A stretch of DNA of 64,000 nt from Thermogemmatispora aurantia. GTDB lineage: Bacteria > Chloroflexota > Ktedonobacteria > Ktedonobacterales > Ktedonobacteraceae. The DNA is taken from the NCBI RefSeq assembly GCF_008974285.1, contig NZ_BKZV01000001.1, positions 729,319 to 793,318 on the forward strand. Direction: 5' to 3'. Shown here piece after piece: positions 8,998-16,837 of the stretch (position 1 is its first letter; every line of letters starts with the position of its first letter). The position numbers were made by a program, and so were the translations under genes. Below the pieces are notes generated by a model. That model was not told the origin of the DNA. It saw only the letters and a list, made by a program, of their open reading frames with translations, and did no database searches.

Positions 8998-9920
8998 GCG
9001 TGCCTATGCCAACATCATCATCTTCTTCCTCGACTCTGCAGTCAGGGGAGAGCCGCCTTCACCCATTTCTGGCTACACGCTCCTCCCTGAACCTACGGCG
9101 GCGCCTGGTGAATGCCCTGGTCGTTCTTTTCACCACCCTGGCGGCTCTTTTCGCCGCCGGACTACTGATCTACCTGCTCTGCTATGTGTTGAGCCAGGGC
9201 CTGCGCTACATCAACCTCGACTTCTTCACGCAACTCCCGACCCCGAACGGCGAGCCGGGTGGCGGCATGGGCGAAGCCTTTCAGGGTAGTCTGATCCTGA
9301 TCGCTCTGGCCTCGCTGATGGGGGTACCGCTGGGACTTTTCACTGGCATCTACCTGGCTGAATTTGGACGCGGGCCTTTCGCCCAGGGAGTGCGCTTTCT
9401 GGTCGATGTCCTCAACGGCATCCCGACCATCATCTTTGGCCTGCTGGCTTGGGTTCTGATCGTCATCCCTATGCAAAGCTTCTCGGGTCTGGCCGGCGGT
9501 TTCGCCCTCGGCATGATCATGATTCCCATTGTGACACGTACCTCGGAGGACGTGCTGCGCCTGGTACCGCGCGAGCTACGCGAGGCCTCGCTAGCACTGG
9601 GAGCCACGGAGGCGCGCACCATCTTGCAGATAGTGCTTCCCGCGGCGCGCAACGGGATCATCACAGGCGTGGTGCTGGCCATGGCGCGCGTGGCTGGAGA
9701 GACGGCGCCTCTGCTGATGACTGCCTTCGGGACGACTTTCTGGAATACCGATGTCACCCAGCCGATGGATGCTCTGCCACTGCGCATCTTCCAGTTCACC
9801 CTCAGCCCTTATCAACAACAGGTCAATCAAGCTTACGCAGGTGCCTTCGTGCTCATCGTCCTGATCCTTCTCGCCTCCCTGGCTGTGCGCCTGGCTGCAG
9901 GCGGCTTCAAACAACGATGA
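8994..9920 (+). CDS. pstA: Phosphate ABC transporter permease PstA
   Basis: Second channel subunit of the Pst importer, 308 aa with six predicted membrane helices after a Ser-rich cytoplasmic N-terminus. Family motifs are GSLILIALASLMGVPLGLFTGIYLAEF, LNGIPTIIFGLLAW and the ABC-coupling stretch LREASLALGATEARTILQIVLPAA. The start overlaps the pstC stop by 4 bp. The first 30 residues (Pro/Ser/Thr-rich) are longer than in most PstA proteins, and an alternative later start cannot be excluded, but no better ribosome site is visible. Confidence 0.95.
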   Translation: MSVPMPTSSSSSSTLQSGESRLHPFLATRSSLNLRRRLVNALVVLFTTLAALFAAGLLIYLLCYVLSQGLRYINLDFFTQLPTPNGEPGGGMGEAFQGSLILIALASLMGVPLGLFTGIYLAEFGRGPFAQGVRFLVDVLNGIPTIIFGLLAWVLIVIPMQSFSGLAGGFALGMIMIPIVTRTSEDVLRLVPRELREASLALGATEARTILQIVLPAARNGIITGVVLAMARVAGETAPLLMTAFGTTFWNTDVTQPMDALPLRIFQFTLSPYQQQVNQAYAGAFVLIVLILLASLAVRLAAGGFKQR

Positions 9921-9969
9921 GCAGCAAGGTTCAGGCCGGTAGGAGGACAAGAAGGAAGGAAGCTCGCCT

Positions 9970-10776
9970 ATGGATCAGGCAATCGTAGAGCAGACAAGCA
10001 GGAGCGTGTCAAGGCCGGCGGGGATGGCGCTCAGCATCGAGCAGCTCAATGCCTGGTACGGACGTAAGCAGGCCCTCTTTGATATCAACCTGACGGTGCC
10101 CCCACTGAGTGTCACCGCCCTGATCGGGCCATCCGGCTGCGGCAAATCGACACTCGTGCGCTGCCTCAACCGTCTCCACGAGACCCTCCCCGGCGCCCGC
10201 GTTGAGGGCAGGGTGATCGCCAATGGCCTCGATATCTATGGACGCGGCATTCGCCCCATGAACGTCAGGCGCCACATCGGTATGGTCTTCCAACAGCCCA
10301 ATCCACTGCCGACACGCAGCATCTTCGAGAACGTGGCTATCGGACCACGGCTCAATCTGGGGCTGCATGGATCGAGGCTGAAGGAACTGGTCGAGCGCAG
10401 TCTCCAGCAGGCCGCGCTCTGGGAGGAGGTCAAAGACCGCCTGCATAGCCCGGCCACCAGCCTCTCAGGCGGGCAACAACAACGTCTGTGCATTGCCCGC
10501 GCCCTGGCCCTGGAGCCAGAGGTTCTGCTCATGGACGAGCCATGCTCGGCCCTTGACCCTATCTCCACCCTCCAGGTGGAGGAGTTGATCACCTATCTTA
10601 AGCGACAGTACACCATTGTGGTCGTCACCCATAACATGCAGCAGGCCGCACGTATCGCGGACCGCACAGCCTTCTTCTTGCACGGCCACCTGATCGAAGA
10701 GGGAGAGACTCAACAGCTCTTCACTCACCCGCGCAAGAAAGAGACTGAAGACTACATCAGTGGACGTTTCGGCTAG
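9970..10776 (+). CDS. pstB: Phosphate ABC transporter ATPase, first copy
   Basis: ATPase subunit of the Pst importer, 268 aa. Walker A is GPSGCGKST (about 55-63), the ABC signature [16 protein letters not shown], Walker [14 protein letters not shown] and the switch His in [15 protein letters not shown]. The PstB-specific features ([17 protein letters not shown], ending in ISGRFG) are all present. GGAAGGAAGC precedes the ATG. A second PstB is encoded at 11060-11980; having two ATPases in one pst operon is known in some Gram-positive bacteria. Confidence 0.96.
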   Translation: MDQAIVEQTSRSVSRPAGMALSIEQLNAWYGRKQALFDINLTVPPLSVTALIGPSGCGKSTLVRCLNRLHETLPGARVEGRVIANGLDIYGRGIRPMNVRRHIGMVFQQPNPLPTRSIFENVAIGPRLNLGLHGSRLKELVERSLQQAALWEEVKDRLHSPATSLSGGQQQRLCIARALALEPEVLLMDEPCSALDPISTLQVEELITYLKRQYTIVVVTHNMQQAARIADRTAFFLHGHLIEEGETQQLFTHPRKKETEDYISGRFG

Positions 10777-10819
10777 TCGAGTTGCTCAAGATAACTCAGC
10801 TACAAGAGAGGGGATTACC

Positions 10820-11056
10820 GTGAAGGATACCGCAGCAGAGAGCAAGAACACGGTGAGCACCGCGGGTAGTACCTTCCCAGAGGGCGTCAGCATCTTCTCA
10901 AGGAAAGTGGCCCGTAGCGGTCACATTTCCTACGAAGGGCGCCCGTACTTTATCAGCAAAGCCCTCGCGGGGCGCTACATTCGCCTCATCGTGACGAATA
11001 ATCGTTTGATCGTAGATACCGCTATTCCTCTTCACAAGGAGTATCAGCTTCTCTAG
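10820..11056 (+). CDS. Small beta-rich protein between the two pstB genes, unknown role
   Basis: A 78 aa protein read from GTG 10820, which has a good ribosome site (AGAGAGGGG at 10805-10813); an upstream ATG at 10760 would overlap pstB1 and has no such site. The first 25 residues are Ser/Thr-rich and probably disordered. The rest, with GHISYEGRPYFISKALAGRY and RLIVTNNRLIVD, looks like a small beta-barrel and resembles the C-terminal beta-domain that follows the catalytic core in some integrase-type transposases. That resemblance is from memory of the pattern only. It is in line with the operon, 43 bp after pstB1 and 3 bp before the earliest pstB2 start, so it is probably co-expressed with phosphate uptake. 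Function unknown. Confidence 0.6.
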   Translation: MKDTAAESKNTVSTAGSTFPEGVSIFSRKVARSGHISYEGRPYFISKALAGRYIRLIVTNNRLIVDTAIPLHKEYQLL

Positions 11057-11059
11057 CTG

Positions 11060-11980
11060 ATGCGGCTGCGAGGAAAGGCAATGGAGAGCAATATGAGTGG
11101 GCCATACTCGCGGTTGCCAGCGACGGAGGGGCGTCTCGCCAGTCAGCAATCCGAGACGCCCCCTGTCGATCTTCGGCTACACCACGCCCTTGGGGCCGTT
11201 GAGCCAGGTCAGCCGCTGGACCAGAACGCCAGGGTTGCGATTGAGGTCAGGCACCTCAATTTCTACTACGGGACGCACCAGGTGCTTTTCGATATCTCGC
11301 TCCCGATTCGCCAGCGGCAGATCACCGCCCTGATCGGGCCATCCGGCTGCGGCAAATCCACCTTTCTACGTACACTCAATCGCATGAACGATCTTATTCC
11401 CGAGACGCGCATCGAGGGAGAAGCGATCTTTGACGGCGAGAATATCTACGACCCGGCCATCGATGTCATCCGCCTCCGTCAGCGCATCGGCATGGTTTTC
11501 CAGCGTCCTAATCCTTTCCCAAAGTCGATCTTTGACAACATCGCCTATGGCCTGCGCATCCAGAGAAAGCCACGTCGGCAAATTCAGGAGGAGGTCGAGC
11601 GCAGCCTGCGAGCCGCGGCGCTCTGGGACGAAGTCAAGGACCGCCTGAAAGCCTCCGCTCTCGGTCTCTCGGGCGGACAGCAGCAGCGGCTCTGCATCGC
11701 CCGCGCCCTGGCACTGCATCCCGAGGTGCTCCTGCTTGATGAACCATGCTCGGCGCTCGATCCCATCGCAACGCTCAAGATCGAGGAGTTGCTGCTCTCG
11801 ATCAGCAAGGAATACACCATTGTCATTGTGACCCATAATATGTCTCAAGCTGCACGCATTTCACAATATACCGGTTTCTTCCTTAACGGCAGATTAATTG
11901 AATATGGGCCGACCGCCGAGCTGTTCAAGCGACCGCGGCAGCGAGAGACAGAGGACTACATCAGCGGGCGCTTCAGTTAA
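11060..11980 (+). CDS. pstB: Phosphate ABC transporter ATPase, second copy
   Basis: Second PstB (306 aa, longer by an N-terminal extension of about 50 residues). Core motifs are complete: [72 protein letters not shown] and the closing ISGRFS. The [10 protein letters not shown] stretch is closer to canonical PstB than the equivalent in the first copy. Start is uncertain: ATG codons at 11060, 11081 and 11093 are in frame; AGGAAAGG (11071-11078) is very close to 11081, while GGAGAG (11083-11088) suits 11093. The two copies may form a heterodimer or be used under different conditions. Confidence 0.93.
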   Translation: MRLRGKAMESNMSGPYSRLPATEGRLASQQSETPPVDLRLHHALGAVEPGQPLDQNARVAIEVRHLNFYYGTHQVLFDISLPIRQRQITALIGPSGCGKSTFLRTLNRMNDLIPETRIEGEAIFDGENIYDPAIDVIRLRQRIGMVFQRPNPFPKSIFDNIAYGLRIQRKPRRQIQEEVERSLRAAALWDEVKDRLKASALGLSGGQQQRLCIARALALHPEVLLLDEPCSALDPIATLKIEELLLSISKEYTIVIVTHNMSQAARISQYTGFFLNGRLIEYGPTAELFKRPRQRETEDYISGRFS

Positions 11981-11996
11981 GGATGAGAGCGTCACT

Positions 11997-12752
11997 ATGA
12001 TCAGAGGACAACGCGAGAAGATCCTGGTGGTCGATGACGAAGAGGTCCTTGTTGAGGCCATTGCCTACAGTCTGGAACAGGAGGGCTATCAGGTGCTCAC
12101 GGCGCTTGACGGCAGAGCCGCCCTGGAGCTGGCACGGCGCGAGCGACCGCAGCTGATCATTCTGGATATCATGCTGCCAGAGATTGACGGCCTGGAGGTT
12201 TGCCGGCAGCTCCGACGGGAGCCGGCCACAGCTACCACTCCGATTATGCTCCTGACAGCGCGCGGGGAAGAGATCGATAGGGTTGTGGGCCTTGAAGTGG
12301 GGGCCGACGATTATGTGACCAAACCCTTCGGGCGCCGCGAACTCCTGGCGCGCGTGCGTGCTTTATTGCGCCGTGCCGCCTATCCCCTTACGCAGGCGCC
12401 TCCCGAAGGGGGCAGCATGACGCCAGAGGCCACTGCTCAGTCGCGGCGCAGTGCTCGGGAGCTGATTGCCGGACCCGTACGCATCGACTTGCCTGGACGA
12501 CGGGTCTGGTGTCGCGATCAGGAGATCGAAATGCAGCCGAAGCAATTCGATCTCCTGGTCTATCTGGTGCGCAATCGCGGAACGGTGCTGACCCGCGATC
12601 AACTCTTGCACCACGTCTGGGGCTACGACTACGCCGGCGACACCCGCACCGTCGACGTTCACATCCGCTGGTTGCGCGAGAAATTAGAAGAAGACCCGGC
12701 TTCTCCCAAGCTGATTCAGACCGTGCGCGGCGTGGGCTACGTCTTCCGCTAG
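11997..12752 (+). CDS. phoP: OmpR-family response regulator of the pst operon (PhoB/PhoP-like)
   Basis: Two-domain regulator of 251 aa. The receiver has the acidic pair DD at 13-14, phospho-acceptor Asp57 in LIILDIMLPEIDG, Thr in LLTARG and Lys in VTKPFGRRELLARV. The C-terminal winged helix has the OmpR pattern PKQFDLLVYLVRN and HVWGYDYAGDTRTVDVHIRWL, ending in RGVGYVFR. The ATG at 11997 is chosen because the receiver begins a few residues later; AAGGATGAG lies 10-18 nt upstream. It follows pstB2 by 16 bp, so it is probably in the operon and would bind the TTAA array before pstS. No sensor kinase and no phoU are adjacent, so its partner must be elsewhere. Confidence 0.9.
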   Translation: MIRGQREKILVVDDEEVLVEAIAYSLEQEGYQVLTALDGRAALELARRERPQLIILDIMLPEIDGLEVCRQLRREPATATTPIMLLTARGEEIDRVVGLEVGADDYVTKPFGRRELLARVRALLRRAAYPLTQAPPEGGSMTPEATAQSRRSARELIAGPVRIDLPGRRVWCRDQEIEMQPKQFDLLVYLVRNRGTVLTRDQLLHHVWGYDYAGDTRTVDVHIRWLREKLEEDPASPKLIQTVRGVGYVFR

Positions 12753-12827
12753 CCCAGGCAGTCGACGCTCAGCGCTCTCCCCCTTCCTCATCCAGACTAG
12801 AGGGGAGAACGGCCCCGGTAGCTTCCC

Positions 12828-13619
12828 TTAGAAAAAGCACTCGGCGCGCAACACGGTGACCGCCTGGCCGCTGAGAAAGACTCGCTCTCCCGCCAGACGT
12901 ACACGCACTAGACCGCCGCGAGCAGAAGCCTGGTAACCCGTCAAAGCCGGACGTCCGAGACGGCTACACCAGAAAGGAGCCAGCGTACAGTGAGCAGAAC
13001 CAGTGACCGGGTCCTCGTTAACTCCAACAGCAGGCCCAAAGAAGCGTGAGACGAAATCATAGTCCTGGCCGCTGGCACGGCTGGTTACAATGAAGCCCCG
13101 CGCGGGAATGGTCAGCAGGCGAGTCAGGTCCGGCTGGAGAGCACGCACCGCTTCCTCGCTCTCCAGCTCAATCAGATAATCGAACTGGTTCCTGGCAACC
13201 TGGCGCGGGGTTACGCCCAGGGCTTCGCTCAAGCCCGGCGGAGGGGTCGTAGCTGTGGCCGGCGTCGCCGGGAAATCCATCTCGATCCAGCCATCCAGAC
13301 GACGAGCGGTCAGCAGGCCGCTGCGTGTATAGAAACGAGCCAGATCATCTGACCGCAACAACCCCTCTTCCCAGAGGATGTGCGCGCTGGCCAGGGTAGC
13401 ATGGCCACAAAGATCGACTTCCACTGTCGGCGTGAACCAGCGCAGGCGATAACCATCCCCTTCTGGGAGCAGGAAAGCCGTTTCCGAGAGATTCATCTCG
13501 CGCGCGACAAGCTGCATCCAGCGCTCGTCACGCGGCTCCACTAACAAGCAAACTGCCGCCGGATTACCGGCAAAAGGACGATCAGTAAAAGCATCGACCT
13601 GGACAATGCGCTGTCCCAT
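12828..13619 (-). CDS. PhzF-family isomerase-like protein
   Basis: Member of the PhzF fold (diaminopimelate-epimerase-like), 263 aa from ATG 13619, which has GGAGGAGACTGAG directly upstream; a longer frame upstream lacks a site and a sensible protein. Family motifs: DAFTDRPFAGNPAAVCLL at the N-terminus, the proposed catalytic Glu in NLSETAFL, DLCGHATLASAH in the first half and NEDPVTGSAHC in the second. Members isomerise small hydroxy- or amino-acid-like substrates; the actual substrate is unknown for most. It is convergent with the response regulator gene and divergent from the VKOR gene; nothing in the context gives a substrate. Confidence 0.88.
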   Translation of the reverse strand: MGQRIVQVDAFTDRPFAGNPAAVCLLVEPRDERWMQLVAREMNLSETAFLLPEGDGYRLRWFTPTVEVDLCGHATLASAHILWEEGLLRSDDLARFYTRSGLLTARRLDGWIEMDFPATPATATTPPPGLSEALGVTPRQVARNQFDYLIELESEEAVRALQPDLTRLLTIPARGFIVTSRASGQDYDFVSRFFGPAVGVNEDPVTGSAHCTLAPFWCSRLGRPALTGYQASARGGLVRVRLAGERVFLSGQAVTVLRAECFF

Positions 13620-13714
13620 TCTCAGTCTCCTCCATATCAAGCAGCAAGCACAGGGCAGCATCCTCACAGCCCGGGCCGCAAGAGGCCGTCTCTATTGTAG
13701 CACTCGATTGACCC

Positions 13715-13743
13715 TTGACAGAGAGGGAACCGCGCAGTATCCT
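13715..13743 (+). promoter_or_regulatory. Sigma-70-type promoter for the VKOR gene
   Basis: TTGACA at 13715-13720, a 17-bp spacer and TATCCT at 13738-13743. The predicted start (about 13750) lies inside the inverted repeat CTCTCT-AC-AGAGAG at 13742-13755, which might be an operator. The leader would be about 45 nt. Confidence 0.6.
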
Positions 13744-13794
13744 CTCTACAGAGAGTGCTGTTGTCACCGATTTTGTATCGAAGAGTCTGACTTG

Positions 13795-14337
13795 ATGGAA
13801 CTGTTACTACGACGTTCAGGCTTGCAGCTCCTGGTTCTTCTGCTCGCACTGGTAGGCATGGGAGATGCGATCTACCTGACTATCGTGCATTATCAAGATG
13901 CGCCGCTGGTCTGTCCTGCCTCGGGTGCCATTGACTGCGCGCATGTGCTCAGCAGCAGCTACGCGGTGGTGCCCGGGACAACGCTTCCTATCTCGCTGCC
14001 TGGCCTGGGCTGGTGCCTGATCCTGGCTGGGCTGGCGCTGGTGAGCTTGCTGCGCCCTACAGAGCCTGCCTGGCTTCGCCCCGCTCAGTTCCTCTGGTCG
14101 CTGGCCGGTATGGTCACTGTGCTCTACCTGGTCTACGTCGAGCTGGTCCGCCTGCATGCCATTTGTCTCTGGTGTACCGTTCTTCATGTCTTGATCCTGA
14201 TCGCTTTCCTGATTAGCCTGGCCAGGTGGCTGGAACCGGAGTCAGAGATGGAGGCAGGAGCACCCCAGCCCCCTTCCTCCGCTCCGTCCACAACCTTTGC
14301 TCGCTCACGCCCGCGCTCTTCTCGGGCTGGTCGCTAG
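13795..14337 (+). CDS. Vitamin K epoxide reductase (VKOR) family membrane protein
   Basis: Membrane quinone-coupled thiol oxidoreductase, which re-oxidises a periplasmic/extracellular disulfide-forming partner in bacteria lacking DsbB. The 180 aa protein starts at ATG 13795 and has four hydrophobic helices. All four functional Cys are present: the loop pair Cys40 and Cys48 (LVCPASGAIDCAHVLSSSY) and the active-site CLWC (Cys124, Cys127) facing the quinone. The Ser/Arg-rich tail is cytoplasmic. No thioredoxin-like partner is fused; the following small anchored protein has two widely spaced Cys but no CxxC. Ribosome site is weak (GAAGAGTCTGACTTG). Confidence 0.92.
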   Translation: MELLLRRSGLQLLVLLLALVGMGDAIYLTIVHYQDAPLVCPASGAIDCAHVLSSSYAVVPGTTLPISLPGLGWCLILAGLALVSLLRPTEPAWLRPAQFLWSLAGMVTVLYLVYVELVRLHAICLWCTVLHVLILIAFLISLARWLEPESEMEAGAPQPPSSAPSTTFARSRPRSSRAGR

Positions 14338-14614
14338 ATAGATACATATCTCTGTATCTGACCGCAGGAGCTGCGGAGAAGGGGAGACAGTAGTCAGCCT
14401 CCGGCCAAGCGGCGGCTCCTGACCGACCGGCCAGGTGAGCGCCAGTTTCTCTGCCGTGAGAGGGTTGTTGCCCCCTGCTGGAAAGAAGCGTCTCTCCTGT
14501 GGGTAAAGGCCGCTGAGTCACGGAGCAGGCGGGGGATGAGTCTCTTCCTTGCCAGGAATGGAGGCATCAGGCAAAGCCAGTTTTCCATCCAGTTCCTGGA
14601 AGGGGAGAGAAGCC

Positions 14615-15166
14615 ATGAAGCAGCGTTGGCAGTTGGGGCTGCTGCTCGTACCACTCGCGGCGGCGCTCCTACTGGTGGGTGTGCTGGTCCTCATCCACCA
14701 GCTAGGTCCCAGCCTGGCGTCTAGACGCCCGCCTTCTCCGCGCGTCCAACTGGTCCGCAGTCCTAACAGCGCCTACAAGTACCATCTTTGCGCCGAAGCC
14801 TATGCCTATCTGCGCGCCACCCCTGACAATCCCTACAAGACAGACTTTACCTTCCAAGATCCTTTTCGCAACGCGCAGGACACAATTATTCCGCATTTTG
14901 TGGCCATCGACGCTTATGACCACAGCCTCAGCTTCAGTGTTACCGTTATTCTGCGCCAGCTGGCCACTGTCGAGGCCACCATCTCACATATTCATGAGCT
15001 GGATGGCATTAGCGTCCAGCTCCCCGATCGAGCGAATCAGCTGCAGGAACCGAGCGTTCCCCAGTTTGTTGTGGTGGCCATTGCAGAGCCTGGCAACGTC
15101 GCGGTTCTCGACTATACCTGTCCTCAGCAATGGCATTGGTCAGCGGTCGGCGCGCGCCAGTCTTAA
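14615..15166 (+). CDS. Membrane-anchored hypothetical protein
   Basis: Not recognised. The 183 aa protein begins at ATG 14615 behind a good ribosome site (AAGGGGAGAGAAGCC) with a short basic N-terminus and one strong hydrophobic segment (about 7-28), then an exported domain of about 150 residues. That domain is rich in beta-prone stretches (HSLSFSVTVILRQLATVEA) and contains Cys in YHLCAEAYAY and in DYTCPQQWHW. No catalytic motif is visible. It lies 277 bp after the VKOR gene on the same strand. The two Cys could be disulfide-linked and so a substrate of the VKOR pathway, but this is only a guess from proximity. Confidence 0.6.
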   Translation: MKQRWQLGLLLVPLAAALLLVGVLVLIHQLGPSLASRRPPSPRVQLVRSPNSAYKYHLCAEAYAYLRATPDNPYKTDFTFQDPFRNAQDTIIPHFVAIDAYDHSLSFSVTVILRQLATVEATISHIHELDGISVQLPDRANQLQEPSVPQFVVVAIAEPGNVAVLDYTCPQQWHWSAVGARQS

Positions 15167-15198
15167 GCAGCTCGGAAGAGCTTGTCGCCAAAAGCCGC

Positions 15199-15227
15199 TT
15201 GACAAAACGAGTCAGATACAGTACAAT
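15199..15227 (+). promoter_or_regulatory. Promoter of tRNA-Glu
   Basis: TTGACA at 15199-15204, a 17-bp spacer and TACAAT at 15222-15227. It is the closest match to a consensus sigma-70 promoter in the window and lies about 65 bp before the mature tRNA 5' end. Confidence 0.72.
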
Positions 15228-15292
15228 CCAGATGACGCAGGCGCGATAGCATCTCAGCGCTTTACCAGACGCTGGCGCGCAGCAGTCATTGG

Positions 15293-15366
15293 GCCTCGTT
15301 CGTCTAGCGGACTAGGACGCCGCTCTTTCAAGGCGGAGATCACGGGTTCGAATCCCGTACGAGGTA
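15293..15366 (+). tRNA. tRNA-Glu (anticodon TTC)
   Basis: Cloverleaf: acceptor GCCTCGT with ACGAGGT, anticodon stem CCGCT/GGCGG with loop CTTTCAA (anticodon TTC), T-arm CGGGTTCGAATCCCG. The discriminator is A15366 and CCA is encoded at 15367-15369. It has its own promoter (15199-15227) and a strong terminator (15385-15434), so it is an independent transcription unit. No integrated element borders it. Confidence 0.95.
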
Positions 15367-15384
15367 CCAGCGCAATCGTGGGAA

Positions 15385-15434
15385 GAGCCTGGCAGACCTG
15401 TCTCTGTTTCTGGTTTGCCAGGCTCTTTGCTTTT
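15385..15434 (+). terminator. Intrinsic terminator of tRNA-Glu
   Basis: Perfect 10-bp stem GAGCCTGGCA (15385-15394) with TGCCAGGCTC (15416-15425), 21-nt loop, followed by TTTGCTTTT. It lies 16 bp after the encoded CCA and insulates moeA from the tRNA unit. Confidence 0.78.
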
Positions 15435-15522
15435 GGCTGGCCGTGTTGTTCCTTCCGCTCGCCCTGCCATATTCTTCCACCCTGGCAGGCGCGAGCCAAG
15501 ACAGAGCAAAGGAAGAGGGCCT

Positions 15523-16743
15523 ATGATCAGTGTAGAGGAAGCGCAGGAACGTATGCTGGCCACGATTCAACCGCTGCCAGCTATAACCGTTGCTCTGGCG
15601 GAAGCCGCGGGGCTGGTCCTCGCTGAGGACGTTATCGCCAAGGAAGATCTTCCGCCCTTCGCCAATTCGGCAATGGACGGCTACGCACTGCGCAGCGCAG
15701 ACACGCGCATGGAGCATGGGCGTCCGGCCCGTCTGCGCGTCATCGGGACGATCGCCGCGGGCTATGTAACAGAGCAGGCTATCGAGCCAGGCACCGCCAT
15801 GCGCATCATGACCGGTGCTCCGGTACCGCGTGGGGCCGATGCTGTGATCCAGATCGAGCTGACGCGCAGCGATCCCACCGATAGCAGCTGGGTCGAGATC
15901 CTCCAGGAGGTAGCGCCGGGGAATAACATTCGCGCCGCTGGTGAAGACATCCGCCGCGGACAGCGGGTGTTAAGCCAGGGAAGTGAGATCGGCCCGTGGG
16001 AGATCGGCGTCCTGGCCACTGTGGGACAGGCCCGCGTGAAGGTGATTCGTCGCCCGCGTGTCGCGATTGTCAGCACGGGAGACGAGATTATCGACGTGGG
16101 GGAGCCGTTGCAACCGGGCAAGATTCGCAACAGCAACGGTTATCTGCTGGAGGCGGCAGTGCGCCGCGCCGGAGCTGAAGCCCTGCGCCTGGGAGTGGCA
16201 CGCGATACCGAGGAGAGCTTGCGCCAGGTCTTCAGTCAGGCCATGCAACACGACCTCATCATTACCTCTGGCGGCGTCTCTGTTGGCGAGTTCGACCTGG
16301 TCAAGCGCATTATGAATGAGCAGGGGGTCATCGACTTTTGGCAAATCAACATGCGTCCTGGCAAGCCGCTGGCCTTTGGGCGCATTGGACAGGTCCCGCT
16401 GCTAGGGCTACCAGGCAATCCTGTCTCAGCCGCTGTGACCTTCGAGCTATTCGGGCGCCCGCTGATCCGCAAGCTGCTGGGGCACCGCCGTCTGCACCGT
16501 CCCCAGGTAGAGGTCACGGTCGAGGACGGCGTCAGCGAGCGCACGCCACGCCGTCATTACGTACGTGCTCAGGTACGCCGGGAGCAGGGCCGCTTTGTAG
16601 CACGCACCACCGGTCACCAGGGATCACATATTACCACCTCTCTGCTAAACGCCAACGCCCTGGTGATCGTTCCAGAAGGGGGCAAGATTCTCAAGCCGGG
16701 AGAGACGGCGCAAGCCATCATGCTCGATTGGCCGGAGGAATAG
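15523..16743 (+). CDS. moeA: Molybdopterin molybdenumtransferase
   Basis: Inserts molybdate into adenylated molybdopterin, the last general step of molybdenum cofactor synthesis in the cytoplasm. 406 aa from ATG 15523, preceded by AAAGGAAGAGGG. MoeA motifs: FANSAMDGYA, IMTGAPVPRGADAVI, GEDIRRG, the MoCF domain with VSTGDEI, ITSGGVSVGEFDLVK, MRPGKPLAFG and LGLPGNPVSA, then a C-terminal beta-barrel (domain IV). Isolated from other mo-genes here. The window contains one clear client: the molybdenum hydroxylase at 38602-42499. Confidence 0.95.
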   Translation: MISVEEAQERMLATIQPLPAITVALAEAAGLVLAEDVIAKEDLPPFANSAMDGYALRSADTRMEHGRPARLRVIGTIAAGYVTEQAIEPGTAMRIMTGAPVPRGADAVIQIELTRSDPTDSSWVEILQEVAPGNNIRAAGEDIRRGQRVLSQGSEIGPWEIGVLATVGQARVKVIRRPRVAIVSTGDEIIDVGEPLQPGKIRNSNGYLLEAAVRRAGAEALRLGVARDTEESLRQVFSQAMQHDLIITSGGVSVGEFDLVKRIMNEQGVIDFWQINMRPGKPLAFGRIGQVPLLGLPGNPVSAAVTFELFGRPLIRKLLGHRRLHRPQVEVTVEDGVSERTPRRHYVRAQVRREQGRFVARTTGHQGSHITTSLLNANALVIVPEGGKILKPGETAQAIMLDWPEE

Positions 16744-16837
16744 CGGAATAACTGAGTTGACAGTAGTCGCCAGCGAGCGAGAGAACGCTATGCAGTCGGA
16801 GGAGCATGGACCTGCCCGTCCATGGGACGTCCGTGCT

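Noticed and set aside
15293..15369. tRNA-Glu as integration site of a mobile element
   Set aside because: No duplicated tRNA 3' end was found downstream and the next gene is moeA; the only recombinase-like gene is 39 kb away and looks inactive.
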